Source: Trueperaceae bacterium
Lineage (GTDB): Bacteria; Deinococcota; Deinococci; Deinococcales; Trueperaceae
Length of the DNA stretch: 64,000 nucleotides
Direction of reading: 5' to 3'
Assembly: GCA_020354625.1 (NCBI GenBank)
Contig: CP070651.1
Span: forward strand, 1,561,519-1,625,518
Positions 53,800-63,040 of the stretch are shown here, piece by piece. The notes under the pieces were generated by a model. The model was not told where the DNA came from. It saw only the letters and a list, made by a program, of their open reading frames with translations, and did no database searches. The position numbers were made by a program, and so were the translations under genes. Position 1 is the first letter of the stretch. Each line of letters starts with the position of its first letter.

Positions 53800-54858
53800 A
53801 TGACGTTTGGCTACCTCGTTCGAAGGGTGCTACAGATGATCCCTACCTTCATAGGGGCGACCCTGCTGGCATTTCTCATCATCCAGGCGGCCCCAGGAGA
53901 TTTCACCGATAGGTTTATCTTGGAGCCGAACATGGACGCGGCACAGCTCGAGCGGATGGAAGCGCGGTTCGGTCTCGACAAACCGGTGCCCCTTCAGTAC
54001 CTCAACTGGATGTGGAGCCTCCTTCGCTTCGGGTATCTCGGCGAGTCGTTTAGCTACCGGGCGCCCGTCAATGTGGTGATCATTCCACTGATTTGGAACA
54101 GCATGTCACTGGTGTTGGTTTCGCTCTTTCTGACCTATCTGCTCACCATCCCAATCGCGGTGATATCAGCTGTGCGCCAGTACTCGTTCCTCGATAAAGC
54201 CGTAACGTTCTTATCGTTTTTCGGTCTGGCGATTCCCAACTTCTTTTTTATCTTGGTGTTGATCGTCGGCGTGTTGATGCTCCAGCCTGTATTGCGGGAT
54301 CTGGGGGCAGGTGACTCGATCTTTGGGGCGCTCATAAGGCCCCTTAGCTACGACCTCGAACGGGGGCTCTTGTTTCCCGTCGGAGGCATGCGTACCAGTC
54401 AGATCTACGACCAACTTACGGTGTGGGGCAAGCTTCAGGACCGCTTTTGGCATCTCGTGCTCCCGGTGTTGGTCGTCACCACCGCCTCGCTCGCCTCACT
54501 GGTACGGGTGTTGCGTGGTCAGATGTTGGAGTTTTTGCGAGCTGACTTCGTGCGCACGGCTCGGGCCAAGGGTTTGGCCGAGAGCACGGTCACTTACAAG
54601 CATGCGCTACGTAACGCTCTGAATCCGCTGATCTCGAGCACGGGCGCGATCTTACCCGAACTTGTCGGAGGGGCGGGGTTGGTCGAGTTCGTGGTGCGTT
54701 GGCCGGGGATTACACCTGCGTTTGTGGCGGCTATCGCCGCTCAAGATATCTATATCATTATGGGACTGCTCACGTTGTCGGCGGTCCTTCTCATGATTGG
54801 AAACCTGCTCGCCGACGTGCTGTTGGTCACCGTGGACCCGAGGATTCGCTACAGCTGA
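53800..54858 (+). CDS. ABC transporter permease, DppB type (second pair)
   Basis: A 352-residue permease, longer than the first DppB by some 43 residues, with an extra periplasmic loop around residues 160-200 (VLMLQPVLRDLGAGDSIFG to SQIYDQLTVWG). The EAA region is FVRTARAKGLAESTVTYKHALRNALN. Its stop overlaps the following start by one base (TGATG). Confidence 0.92.
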   Translation: MTFGYLVRRVLQMIPTFIGATLLAFLIIQAAPGDFTDRFILEPNMDAAQLERMEARFGLDKPVPLQYLNWMWSLLRFGYLGESFSYRAPVNVVIIPLIWNSMSLVLVSLFLTYLLTIPIAVISAVRQYSFLDKAVTFLSFFGLAIPNFFFILVLIVGVLMLQPVLRDLGAGDSIFGALIRPLSYDLERGLLFPVGGMRTSQIYDQLTVWGKLQDRFWHLVLPVLVVTTASLASLVRVLRGQMLEFLRADFVRTARAKGLAESTVTYKHALRNALNPLISSTGAILPELVGGAGLVEFVVRWPGITPAFVAAIAAQDIYIIMGLLTLSAVLLMIGNLLADVLLVTVDPRIRYS

Positions 54859-56042
54859 TGGCCGAGTTTGCTCCCAGGAAACGAGTGGTTCGCCGTGATA
54901 GCCAAGCCATGTCGCAGTGGGCCGTCGCCTGGCAGCAGTTTCGCAAGCACCGCCTGGCGATGTTCAGCCTCTACGCGCTGGTCGTGTTTTATCTGCTCGC
55001 CCTTTTTGCAGACACGATCGCGCCGTACGGCGAGGCGCAGTCGTTCCGCCGCGGAGCGGAGAACCGAAGCTTTGCACCCCCCACCCGCATCTACTGGCGC
55101 GACGCTGAGACCGGGCGGCTTAGCTGGCCCTTCGTCTACCCGGTTTCGGCCTCGCGTGACCTGAGGACGCTGCGGCTGGTCTATACAGAAGATCGCACCC
55201 AAGCCTACCCGGTACGTCTATTTGTACGTGGTCACAGCTACGTCCCCCCACCCTTGACACTCGTCCCGCCTCAGATCCGCAAGCGCTTACAGCTGAACTG
55301 GGAGACGGATCGGCATCTCTTCGGCGTCGAGTTCCCCGCCACGATCTACCTCTGGGGTGCGGACCAGTTTGGCCGCGACGTGTTTGGCCGCATTCTGTTC
55401 GGGGCGCGAATCAGTCTGACGATCGGGATCTTCGCTTCGCTGATCTCTTTGAGCCTGGGCCTCGTACTCGGTGGGCTTTCGGGCTACTACGGTGGAGTGT
55501 TGGACGATGCCCTCATGCGGTTTGTCGAGGTTTTGGCCACCATCCCGAGCCTCTTTTTGCTGCTCGCGCTTCGCGCGCTTTTTCCGCTCGATGTCAACCC
55601 CAGCACGGTCTTTCTCATCGTGATCACTATCCTCGGTTTTATCCGTTGGGGGCCGATCGCGCGGGTGGTTCGTGGCTTGGCGCTGTCGCTTCGCGAAGAG
55701 GAGTTCGTACAGGCTGCCAGGGCGCTCGGTGGCAGCGATGCCCGCATCCTCTTGCGCCACCTCTTGCCAGGGACGGCTGCCTATGCCATCGTGGCTTTTA
55801 GCTTGCTCATTCCCGGTTTCATTTTGACCGAGGCTGGGCTCAGTTTTCTCGGTCTCGGCATCAACGAGCCCGCTTCGAGTTGGGGGTTGATGTTGGCGGT
55901 AGCGCAGGAGGGAGGGATTCAGACCTTTACCAGTAGGCCTTGGATGCTGTTGCCGGGGCTTTTTATCTTTGTGACGGTGCTCGCTTTCAACTTTGTTGGT
56001 GACGGCTTGCGTGATGCTCTAGATCCGAAGCTGCGTACGTAA
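54858..56042 (+). CDS. ABC transporter permease, DppC type (second pair) with large insert
   Basis: A 394-residue permease. Between TM1 (about residues 33-52) and the usual GADQFGRDVFGR entry motif (about 172-183) lies a soluble insert of some 115 residues beginning YGEAQSFRRGAENRSFAPPTR, far larger than in typical DppC and like that of YejE/microcin-C-type systems. It may contact the first receptor. The EAA loop is FVQAARALGGSDARILLRHLLP. An open frame 53 codons longer reads through the previous gene and is rejected. Confidence 0.9.
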   Translation: MAEFAPRKRVVRRDSQAMSQWAVAWQQFRKHRLAMFSLYALVVFYLLALFADTIAPYGEAQSFRRGAENRSFAPPTRIYWRDAETGRLSWPFVYPVSASRDLRTLRLVYTEDRTQAYPVRLFVRGHSYVPPPLTLVPPQIRKRLQLNWETDRHLFGVEFPATIYLWGADQFGRDVFGRILFGARISLTIGIFASLISLSLGLVLGGLSGYYGGVLDDALMRFVEVLATIPSLFLLLALRALFPLDVNPSTVFLIVITILGFIRWGPIARVVRGLALSLREEEFVQAARALGGSDARILLRHLLPGTAAYAIVAFSLLIPGFILTEAGLSFLGLGINEPASSWGLMLAVAQEGGIQTFTSRPWMLLPGLFIFVTVLAFNFVGDGLRDALDPKLRT

Positions 56043-56096
56043 CTTCGGGATGTGACCGTGAGCCGACCGGCTTGAAAGGGGCCGAAAGGAGTAGGG

Positions 56097-56564
56097 ATGT
56101 CAGAAGAAGTGAGAGCGATCAAGCATATGGCGTTTGCTGTTCGAGATGCCAGGGCCGCACTCGAATCGTACCAGCGGTTCTTAGGTGTTCCCGAGGACAC
56201 CGAAATCCATGAGTATCAGGGTTCGCGTAACCGCGTAGCCCTTTTCGACCTCGGCGGCGTCGAGTACCAACTCTGTGAGTCGATGGATCCCGACGGACGT
56301 TTTGCTACCTGGATCAATGAGCATGGCGAGGGTCTTCACCACATCTGTTACGAGGTTGAAGATATCGATGCGGCGCTCGAGCACGCTGTGAAAAGTGGCG
56401 CTGCCCTTCGTGAGTGCAAGGCCTGCAAGATTACGGGTAGCCACCCACACCCCGAAGGATTCGTGGCCTTTCTCGACAACGATGCTGCAGGGATCGAGAT
56501 CGAGTTTATGCAGGTGTATACCCCCGAGGAGCTCAAAGAGTACGAGAGCGTCAAAGGCATCTGA
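56097..56564 (+). CDS. VOC family protein, methylmalonyl-CoA epimerase/glyoxalase-like
   Basis: A 155-residue vicinal-oxygen-chelate protein. The metal ligands are visible as His in KHMAFAV, Glu in VEYQLCE (or the following Glu), His in GLHHICYEV and Glu in IEIEFMQV. Sequence layout is that of methylmalonyl-CoA epimerase, but this cluster has no mutase or carboxylase gene, so it may act on another 2-oxo or CoA ester. An AAAGGAG site precedes the ATG. One-base overlap with the next gene. Confidence 0.88.
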   Translation: MSEEVRAIKHMAFAVRDARAALESYQRFLGVPEDTEIHEYQGSRNRVALFDLGGVEYQLCESMDPDGRFATWINEHGEGLHHICYEVEDIDAALEHAVKSGAALRECKACKITGSHPHPEGFVAFLDNDAAGIEIEFMQVYTPEELKEYESVKGI

Positions 56565-57310
56565 TGGCTCTGGCGGTCAGTCTTGCCGAGCGTGCCTTAA
56601 GGCTCGTCTCGACGGTTGAGGGTTCAGAGGAAGAGGGCGATTTTGGAGCCATCGATTCGAAGGTCCGCCTTGCTGTGATCGCTGCTCTGGAACGGGGTGA
56701 GACGCACTATACGGACCGTCCCGGTATCTTGCCGCTCCGTCAGCAGGTCGCTTCCTCGCTGGAGCGCACCTACGGGGTTCACTACGATCCCAAGACCTCG
56801 GTCACCATCACTTGTGGTGCCACCGAGGCGCGCTTCGTCGCCATTCAACAACTCCTTGCAGACGGCGACGTGCTCTTATGTTTGAGCGGCCGAGAGCGCG
56901 TCGCTGCAGCCGTAAGCCTACGCGGTGCGACGTGTAGAGAAGTCGATGCCTCTTCCTATGATGAGGTGCTCGTCGATGACAGGGTGAAGGTCCTCTATCT
57001 AACGCCGGAGGATGTCACCCCAGACGTATCCGATACCTGGCTGGAACGGGCTGGCCGGGAGGGCTGGTGGCTTATTGTGGAAACCGATGAAGTCGGTGGG
57101 GGGGTACATCCTGGAACCGAGCCGAGGCTTACCGATCGTACGGTAAGTGTGGGCGGAGTCGGTGAGGATCACGGCCTCAAGAGTTGGCGGGTCGGTTATC
57201 TGGCGAGTCCGAACATGAGGGCGGGCGAGCTGCGAAGCTTTAAACAAGCGCTCACCATCTGCACGACCAATCTGTCGCAATGGGCCGCGCTGGCACTGAT
57301 GGAGGAGTGA
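56564..57310 (+). CDS. Truncated, PLP-lysine-less class I/II aminotransferase paralogue
   Basis: A 248-residue protein clearly derived from fold-type I aminotransferases, as in THYTDRPGILPLRQQVASS and SWRVGYLASP. It stops just after the large domain, so the C-terminal small domain is absent. Aligned by eye with the following gene, SVGGVGEDHGLKSWRVGY matches TLSGFSKAYAMTGFRVGY, so the Schiff-base lysine (Lys233 there) is Glu201 here, and the NPTG motif is replaced by EDVTPDV. The ETDEVGG segment keeps the DE pair. Catalysis is therefore unlikely. The frame is clean and coupled to both neighbours, so it may be a regulatory or structural subunit of the next enzyme. Confidence 0.75.
   Translation: MALAVSLAERALRLVSTVEGSEEEGDFGAIDSKVRLAVIAALERGETHYTDRPGILPLRQQVASSLERTYGVHYDPKTSVTITCGATEARFVAIQQLLADGDVLLCLSGRERVAAAVSLRGATCREVDASSYDEVLVDDRVKVLYLTPEDVTPDVSDTWLERAGREGWWLIVETDEVGGGVHPGTEPRLTDRTVSVGGVGEDHGLKSWRVGYLASPNMRAGELRSFKQALTICTTNLSQWAALALMEE
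57301..57306 (+). promoter_or_regulatory. Ribosome site fixing the aminotransferase start
   Basis: GGAGGA ends 6 nt before GTG 57313. It overlaps the end of the previous gene and supports the GTG start, not the longer open frame from 57280. Confidence 0.6.
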
Positions 57311-57312
57311 CG

Positions 57313-58485
57313 GTGAGTTCCCTCGCTGAAATCAGAGAGATGAGTGGAACCGAGCTCCGTTACGCGCTGATGGACCTGGCCAAGGAGGTCCCGGACGCGA
57401 TTGCACTCGGTCGTGGCGATCCGGATCTCGATACCCCTGCAGAGATCGTCTCGGCTGTCAAGAAGGCCCTTCGGACGGGGCGGAACAGGCTCATGCCCGC
57501 TGCTGGGATGCCCGAGTTGCGGGAGGCGATTGCCGCGAAGGCCGTGCCGGATCACAACTTGCACGTTTCGAGTGATCAGGTAATGGTGACAGCCGGTGGG
57601 CAAGAGGGCCTCTTTCTGATCATCAGTGCTCTCATAGATCCGGGTGACGAGATCCTGGTTCCTGATCCGCGTTATACCTCTTACGATCAGGCCATCGAGT
57701 ACGCTGGTGGCGTCGCGGTGTCGGTTCCAACCTACCCTGAAGACGCCTTCGATGTCCGGCCGGAAGAGGTTGAAAAGCGTATAGGCCCCAAGACCAAAGC
57801 CCTGCTCTTGGTAACGCCTAGCAATCCGACCGGTGGTATCGTTACACGGAAAAATGCCGAGGCCTTGGCCGAACTGGCAGTAAAGCACAATTTCGTGGTG
57901 ATCTCCGATGAGATCTACGGGAAGTTTGTCTATCCACCCTTTGAACACGTCTCGATCGGGTCGATGCCGGGTATGTCGGATCGTACCATCACCTTGAGCG
58001 GTTTCTCCAAAGCGTACGCTATGACCGGCTTTCGGGTCGGCTACATCATCGCCCCCGAGGATGCGATCGAGGCGATGACGTCGATTAAGACCGTTACCAC
58101 CGGTCCGGTAGCCACGGTGAGTCAAGAGGCGGCTTTGGCAGCGGCGACGGGCTCGGAGGCTTGTATCGACGAGTTCCGTGAGATCTATCTCGGGCGCAGA
58201 TCTCTACTCGCGGAGGGGCTCAGCGCCATGGGGTTTCGCTATGGGGAGCCGCGTGGTGGGTTCTTCTTCTGGACGGACAGCTCGAGTACCGGGATGCGCG
58301 CGCTCGAACTGAGCTATCTGTTTCTTAAGGAAGCGAGGGTGCTTATCTTCCCTGGTACCGCTTTTGGGGATAGGTGGAGTGATTACCTCCGGATCACCAT
58401 GCTTCAACCCGACGAGGTGCTCAAAGAGGCTTTAGCCCGGATGTCACCAGTAGTAGCCCGTTACCGGGGCAGCAGCCGTGGCTGA
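57313..58485 (+). CDS. Class I/II pyridoxal-phosphate aminotransferase
   Basis: A 390-residue aspartate-aminotransferase-like enzyme. It has AGGQEGL (95-101), the SNPTGG motif (170-175), SDEIYGK (198-204) and SGFSKAYAMTGFRVGY with Lys233. The substrate might be an amino acid released from the imported compound. The preceding gene is its degenerate paralogue, and the following M20 gene overlaps it by 8 nt, so all three are translated together. Confidence 0.92.
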   Translation: MSSLAEIREMSGTELRYALMDLAKEVPDAIALGRGDPDLDTPAEIVSAVKKALRTGRNRLMPAAGMPELREAIAAKAVPDHNLHVSSDQVMVTAGGQEGLFLIISALIDPGDEILVPDPRYTSYDQAIEYAGGVAVSVPTYPEDAFDVRPEEVEKRIGPKTKALLLVTPSNPTGGIVTRKNAEALAELAVKHNFVVISDEIYGKFVYPPFEHVSIGSMPGMSDRTITLSGFSKAYAMTGFRVGYIIAPEDAIEAMTSIKTVTTGPVATVSQEAALAAATGSEACIDEFREIYLGRRSLLAEGLSAMGFRYGEPRGGFFFWTDSSSTGMRALELSYLFLKEARVLIFPGTAFGDRWSDYLRITMLQPDEVLKEALARMSPVVARYRGSSRG

Positions 58486-59635
58486 GTCGGCACTCGAGCA
58501 ACTCTTAAGGGATCTGGTCCGGATCCCCTCGCCCAATCCCCCGGGGGATTGCCGCGACATCGCCCGCTATATCGCTTCATGGCTCGACGTTCCGGGCGTC
58601 GAGATTCGTACCCTGCACCCCCCCGAAAAGGTGATGGCTGAGAGTGTCATCGCTACTCTCGGTGATGGGAGTCCGCCGGTGATCATGTTGCATGCCCATA
58701 TCGATACCGTGCCGGTGGCGGCGGATGAGGCGGAGCGCTGGTCGCGTAACCCTTTCGAACCGTGGGTGGCCGATGAGGCGATCTACGGTAAGGGGAGCGT
58801 CGACGATAAGGGCGTACTCGCGGCGATGATGATGGCGTTTCGCGATCTGGCGCAAGAGGCGGGTGCCCTGGCCGGTACCGTCGTGCTGGTCGGTGCAGCC
58901 GAGGAAGAGACCGGTGGTCAGCTCGGAACGCGCTGGTTGGCCGAATCCGGGCATCTGCCCCCGTGTGATTTCATCGTTGTAGGGGAGCAGACGGCGAACC
59001 GGGTGGCCGTCGCCCACAAGGGCGTATTGCGGGCTACCGTACGCACGCGGGGACGTTCGGTCCACGCGACCAACCCCGATCGAGGGGTCAATGCAATTAC
59101 CGCCATGGCCAAGCTGGTATCTGCCTTGGAGGTTTATCATCGTGAATTGAGGGGGCGCAAGCATCCTCTCGTCGGCAATCCGAGTTGCAATGTCGGCACC
59201 ATTCAGGGGGGTAGCACCGCCAATGCTGTGCCCGATACGTGTGAAGTTCGTTTGGACCGGAGGATGGTTCCGCGCGAGGATCCAGATGTCGTCAAAGAAG
59301 AGCTCGAAGCGGTCGTGCGCAGCGTCGATGTCTCACCTGCTACGGCGGAGATTGGTGAGTTTCTCGTGTCGAGCTGGTTTGAATCCGACCTTGCGACGCC
59401 GCTCGGACAGACCTTTCTTCGTCTAGCCGGGGAAGTGGGAGAGGCCGGACCGGTCGGATATCTGCCGGGGAGTGACGCCAAGCACCTCATGGGAGTCGCG
59501 CGTGGGGATATGGTGGTGTTCGGACCGGGTAGTTACGAGGAGGCTCATGCGGCGGATGAACACGTGAGCTTGCCCGAACTTAGAGACTGTCAAGGGGTCC
59601 TATCACGCTTTCTGAAGGTGGTGCTATCGGCCTGA
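58478..59635 (+). CDS. M20 family peptidase, ArgE/DapE/CPG2-like
   Basis: A 385-residue zinc peptidase with GTG start at 58478. The metal ligands lie in LHAHIDTVP and KGSVDDKG; the catalytic EEETGG follows. The dimerisation domain contains RTRGRSVHATNPDRG, and EEAHAADEHVS supplies the C-terminal His ligand. The family deacylates N-acyl amino acids or succinyl-diaminopimelate. Its overlap with the aminotransferase suggests sequential action on the same intermediate. Confidence 0.92.
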   Translation: MAESALEQLLRDLVRIPSPNPPGDCRDIARYIASWLDVPGVEIRTLHPPEKVMAESVIATLGDGSPPVIMLHAHIDTVPVAADEAERWSRNPFEPWVADEAIYGKGSVDDKGVLAAMMMAFRDLAQEAGALAGTVVLVGAAEEETGGQLGTRWLAESGHLPPCDFIVVGEQTANRVAVAHKGVLRATVRTRGRSVHATNPDRGVNAITAMAKLVSALEVYHRELRGRKHPLVGNPSCNVGTIQGGSTANAVPDTCEVRLDRRMVPREDPDVVKEELEAVVRSVDVSPATAEIGEFLVSSWFESDLATPLGQTFLRLAGEVGEAGPVGYLPGSDAKHLMGVARGDMVVFGPGSYEEAHAADEHVSLPELRDCQGVLSRFLKVVLSA

Positions 59636-59717
59636 AAGTCTTTACGATGTCTTGCCAACCTCAGCAGTATTTCGAGGAGCCGTTTTCCCTGAGCAGGCGG
59701 TCGCTGGAGAGGGTGTA

Positions 59718-60452
59718 ATGGATAACGATTTGAAGATGAGTCTCGACGGGATGGTTGTGGTGGTGAGTGGTGCCAGTCACGGCCTGGGTAAGAGTATCGC
59801 CCAGCAACTGGCGACGTTTGGGGCCGATCTGGTGCTGTTGGCTCGTGACCGGGGTCGCCTCGAACAGGTTGCCGATGAACTTTCCGGCGCACGAGGTGAG
59901 ATCTTGCTGCTACCCTGCGACGTCTCTGTAAGCGAGCAAGTTGCGTCTGCAGCCGAACGAATCCGTGCCTGGCGTGGTAAGGTCGATGTGCTCGTTAATA
60001 ACGCTGGGATTCCCGCGCCTCGCACGATGGAAGAGACCACTTTCGAAGACTGGAACTCGGTATTGGGAGTGAATCTTTCGGGTGTGTTCTACCTTACGCG
60101 TGGCCTCTGGGATCAGCTAAAGGCGGGTGGGGCCGGATACGTCATCACCGTGTCTGGGACCGCCGGTTTGCGCGGAGGTGGTAGCCCCGCCTACGGTGCC
60201 ACGAAGTTCGGTCTGACCGGGCTCACCCGGTCCTTCGCGGTGGCAGGTGCCGAGCACGGTATCCGGGTGACCACGCTCTACCCAGGCTCCATGGATACCG
60301 GTTGGCGGGGATCGCAGATCGGCGTGACTCCGCGGTCTGAATCGATGGATCCGGATGAGGTGGCCCGTTACGTGGCGTATCTGGTGCGTACCCCGAAAGA
60401 GTTCGTCGTAAACGAAGCGATCTTGAACCCTTCTTCTGCCCCCTGGCAGTGA
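59718..60452 (+). CDS. Short-chain dehydrogenase/reductase 3
   Basis: A 244-residue SDR. It has SGASHGLGKSIA (NADP-type pattern, since Arg in LLARDR follows the second strand), NNAG, the catalytic TVSGTAG and PAYGATKFG. ATG 59718 has a GGAGAGGG site upstream. It differs from the two SDRs at 46-47.6 kb, which look NAD-dependent. Confidence 0.87.
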   Translation: MDNDLKMSLDGMVVVVSGASHGLGKSIAQQLATFGADLVLLARDRGRLEQVADELSGARGEILLLPCDVSVSEQVASAAERIRAWRGKVDVLVNNAGIPAPRTMEETTFEDWNSVLGVNLSGVFYLTRGLWDQLKAGGAGYVITVSGTAGLRGGGSPAYGATKFGLTGLTRSFAVAGAEHGIRVTTLYPGSMDTGWRGSQIGVTPRSESMDPDEVARYVAYLVRTPKEFVVNEAILNPSSAPWQ

Positions 60453-60505
60453 GGGTACGGGGCGGCGCCCGGTTGTGTGCGCCCCCATATTGAGAGGAGA
60501 GGACG

Positions 60506-61513
60506 ATGCCCGAAGCGATAACGATCGGCAATATTACCGTTCAGCCTGGAGAAACGAAGCGGGGTGGAATCCCAATCGGCAAGGATATGGTTGGTCTTGA
60601 GCGCTTCATCCCCATCACCGTCATTCATGGGGCGGAGGAAGGGCCCGTACTGTGGCTCAATGGGGCAACGCACGGAGACGAGCCCGAAGGCCCGTTCTCG
60701 ATCTTATTGGCCATCAAGGATCTGGATGCCGCCAGCCTCAAGGGGACGGTCGTTGCGGTTCCGGTGATGAATGTGGGTGCCTTTACTGCGGGCACTCGGG
60801 GTGATCCGCTCGACACCTTCTCGCACGATATGAACCGCATCTACCCGGGTAAGCCAGATGGCTATCCTACCGAGCGTGTGGCCTATGCTCACTGGCAGGC
60901 GATGAAGGAGAGCTGCGACCTCCAGATCAATATTCACTCCGGCGGTGAGCACTCGTATTTGGCGCACATGATCTTCGCTGCTGATAACCCTGTCAGCCAA
61001 GAGCTCGCAGCTGCCATGGGACCCAATTGGACCTTGGTCTTCAAAAGTGGAACGGGTAGCGGGAATCCGAGCTCGGCGATCGCGGGCCTCGGCAAAGGTG
61101 GGGTCACGGTGGAGCTCGGTGGCAATTGCCGCTTGCTCACAAGCGACTTCCACCGCATCGCTGGGGACTTGGCCACCGGCTACCGAAACGTCATGCGGCA
61201 TTACGGGATGATCGAAGGCCAGGCCGAATACGCCTCGAGCTGGCGTCAGGGGTACCAGATCGCCCTGCTCGCTCCAGCAACGGGCATGTTCGTCGGCAAT
61301 CCCGAGTTGGCTTTTGAAGAGCCGTTGGCCAGCGGGACCTTGCTCGGAACGGTTTACGATCTCTACGGTGACGTTGCAGCCGAGGTGCGCGCGCCACAAG
61401 AAGGTGTGGTCTTCGGTCTTCGCTCGAGGGCGTCGGTACTCGAGGGTCAGTGGTGTTGTTTCTTCGGTGTGGTCGAGCAGGTTGTAGACGACCTCATTCC
61501 GGGGCGCGGGTGA
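60506..61513 (+). CDS. AstE/aspartoacylase-like deacylase (M14 superfamily)
   Basis: A 335-residue zinc deacylase. The metal motif H-x2-E is seen in GATHGDEPEG, and the third ligand His in INIHSGGEH. The NRIYPGKP segment and VELGGNCRL resemble AstE and N-acyl-amino-acid deacylases. It would cleave an N-acyl bond of an amino-acid-like substrate. GAGAGGAGAG precedes the ATG; it is followed by the dihydroorotase-like gene at 1 nt. Confidence 0.88.
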   Translation: MPEAITIGNITVQPGETKRGGIPIGKDMVGLERFIPITVIHGAEEGPVLWLNGATHGDEPEGPFSILLAIKDLDAASLKGTVVAVPVMNVGAFTAGTRGDPLDTFSHDMNRIYPGKPDGYPTERVAYAHWQAMKESCDLQINIHSGGEHSYLAHMIFAADNPVSQELAAAMGPNWTLVFKSGTGSGNPSSAIAGLGKGGVTVELGGNCRLLTSDFHRIAGDLATGYRNVMRHYGMIEGQAEYASSWRQGYQIALLAPATGMFVGNPELAFEEPLASGTLLGTVYDLYGDVAAEVRAPQEGVVFGLRSRASVLEGQWCCFFGVVEQVVDDLIPGRG

Positions 61514-61514
61514 G

Positions 61515-62897
61515 GTGAGCGTGTTCGATAGTCTCATCCGAGATGGCACAGTGCTGACTCCGGATGGCCCTAGAGCGTTGGATGTCGCCTTGGCGGGTGG
61601 GCGCATCGCCGGGTTGTTCGCTCCGGGCGCCGAGGTGGAATCGGTGGAGACGATCGATGCGCGTGACCGTTTCGTGCTGCCGGGCGCCATCGATATCCAC
61701 TTCCACGTCAGGGCACCAGCCTATCCGGAGAGGGGAACGGTCGCTTCGGAAACCAGAGCGGCAGCTGCGGGTGGGGTGACGACGGTCTTCGAGATGCCGA
61801 TCTCCAAACCGTGTTGCGCCACCCCGGAGGTGTTTCGGTCGAGACGTGACCTGTTTGCCGCCGAAGCGTATGTCGACTTTGCGCTCTACGGCGCACCGGG
61901 AACGCTGCGCCAAAATGATGTGTTCGGTATGGTCCAAGAGGGAGCGATCGGCTTCAAGATCTTCATGACAGAAGCTCCCAAGGGACGTGATGACGAGTTC
62001 ATCGGCCTCTGTCTCCCTGACGAAGGGTCGTTGCTCGAAGCGCTCGAGCTCGTCGCGCAGACAGGTCTCGTCACCGCGGTTCACGCCGAGAGCAGTCCAC
62101 TTTTGAAGCACCTCTCAGAGAAACTGATCGCGACGGGACGGAACGACCCTGCTACCCACGGCGAGTCTCGTCCGCCGGTGGTAGAGGCGCTCGCGATCGC
62201 CAAGCTCCTGACCCTGAACGAAACCGTCGGTGCGCCCGTGCACATCGCTCACGTGACCTCGCGCCATGCGCTCGCAGCCCTGAGCTCGTTCGCAGCCGCC
62301 GGCATGGACGTAACGGGAGAGACCTGCCCGCAGTATCTCTTTTTCACCCAAGAGGCGCTCGAGCGCCACGGCTCCTATGCCAAGATCAACCCTCCCTTGA
62401 GAACCGAAGACGATCAGGAGGCGCTTTGGGAGGCCCTTCGTGATGGGACGCTGCTCAGCGTCACCACCGATCACTCCCCTTTTACGGTGGATGAGAAGGA
62501 GAAGGCGCGAACCGATATCTGGGCGGCGCCGCCGGGGGCGCCAGGCGTCGAGGAGTTGGTACCCGGTATGCTCCATGCTGCGGCGACCGGTCGCCTAAGC
62601 CTGGAGCGAGCGGTCGATCTCCTTAGCACCAACGGAGCGAAGCGTTTTGGACTCTACCCCAAAAAAGGAGCTGGGTTGGTGGGTGCCGATGCCGATCTCA
62701 TAATCGCCGATCTAGAGGCAACGACGACGATTCGCAAGGCAGAACTCTTTACCATGGCCCGTGAATGCGACTACCTATACGACGGCATGACCTTTCAGGG
62801 CAAGGTCGAAAGGACGATTTTGGGTGGCCGCACCGTGTTTGTCGATGGTGAGGTTACCGGTGAACCGGGTTGGGGATCGTTCGTGCGGCCCTTGTAA
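61515..62897 (+). CDS. Dihydroorotase/allantoinase-like cyclic amidohydrolase
   Basis: A 460-residue amidohydrolase from the hydantoinase/dihydroorotase/allantoinase group. It has DIHFHVRAP, the carboxylated lysine in GFKIFMTEAP, VHAESS, HIAHVTSR and TTDHSPFT, which is the full metal set. The AGGVTTVFEMP segment and the DHSPFT end resemble allantoinase more than dihydroorotase. Hydantoin or lactam substrates fit a cluster of acylamino and amide hydrolases. GTG 61515 follows the previous stop at once. Confidence 0.9.
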   Translation: MSVFDSLIRDGTVLTPDGPRALDVALAGGRIAGLFAPGAEVESVETIDARDRFVLPGAIDIHFHVRAPAYPERGTVASETRAAAAGGVTTVFEMPISKPCCATPEVFRSRRDLFAAEAYVDFALYGAPGTLRQNDVFGMVQEGAIGFKIFMTEAPKGRDDEFIGLCLPDEGSLLEALELVAQTGLVTAVHAESSPLLKHLSEKLIATGRNDPATHGESRPPVVEALAIAKLLTLNETVGAPVHIAHVTSRHALAALSSFAAAGMDVTGETCPQYLFFTQEALERHGSYAKINPPLRTEDDQEALWEALRDGTLLSVTTDHSPFTVDEKEKARTDIWAAPPGAPGVEELVPGMLHAAATGRLSLERAVDLLSTNGAKRFGLYPKKGAGLVGADADLIIADLEATTTIRKAELFTMARECDYLYDGMTFQGKVERTILGGRTVFVDGEVTGEPGWGSFVRPL

Positions 62898-62940
62898 GTC
62901 GATCGCCAATCCAGCTTGGGCTGACCCGATGGCGCACGGT

Positions 62941-62969
62941 TTGCCTCGCGTGTCGACTTCATGTAATAT
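62941..62969 (+). promoter_or_regulatory. Promoter of the aldo/keto reductase gene
   Basis: TTGCCT (62941-62946), 17-nt spacer, TAATAT (62964-62969), 71 nt before the ATG. The gene can therefore be transcribed apart from the cluster. Confidence 0.6.
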
Positions 62970-63040
62970 ATCACGTACTATCTTACACAGGTGGTGCCGG
63001 ACCTCTTTCCGGCCAAGAAGACTGCTGAGAGGGAGATGGG

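Noticed and set aside
60704-61690. 328-codon minus-strand ORF opposite the AstE-like gene
   Set aside because: Shadow of the well-supported plus-strand genes; no motif.
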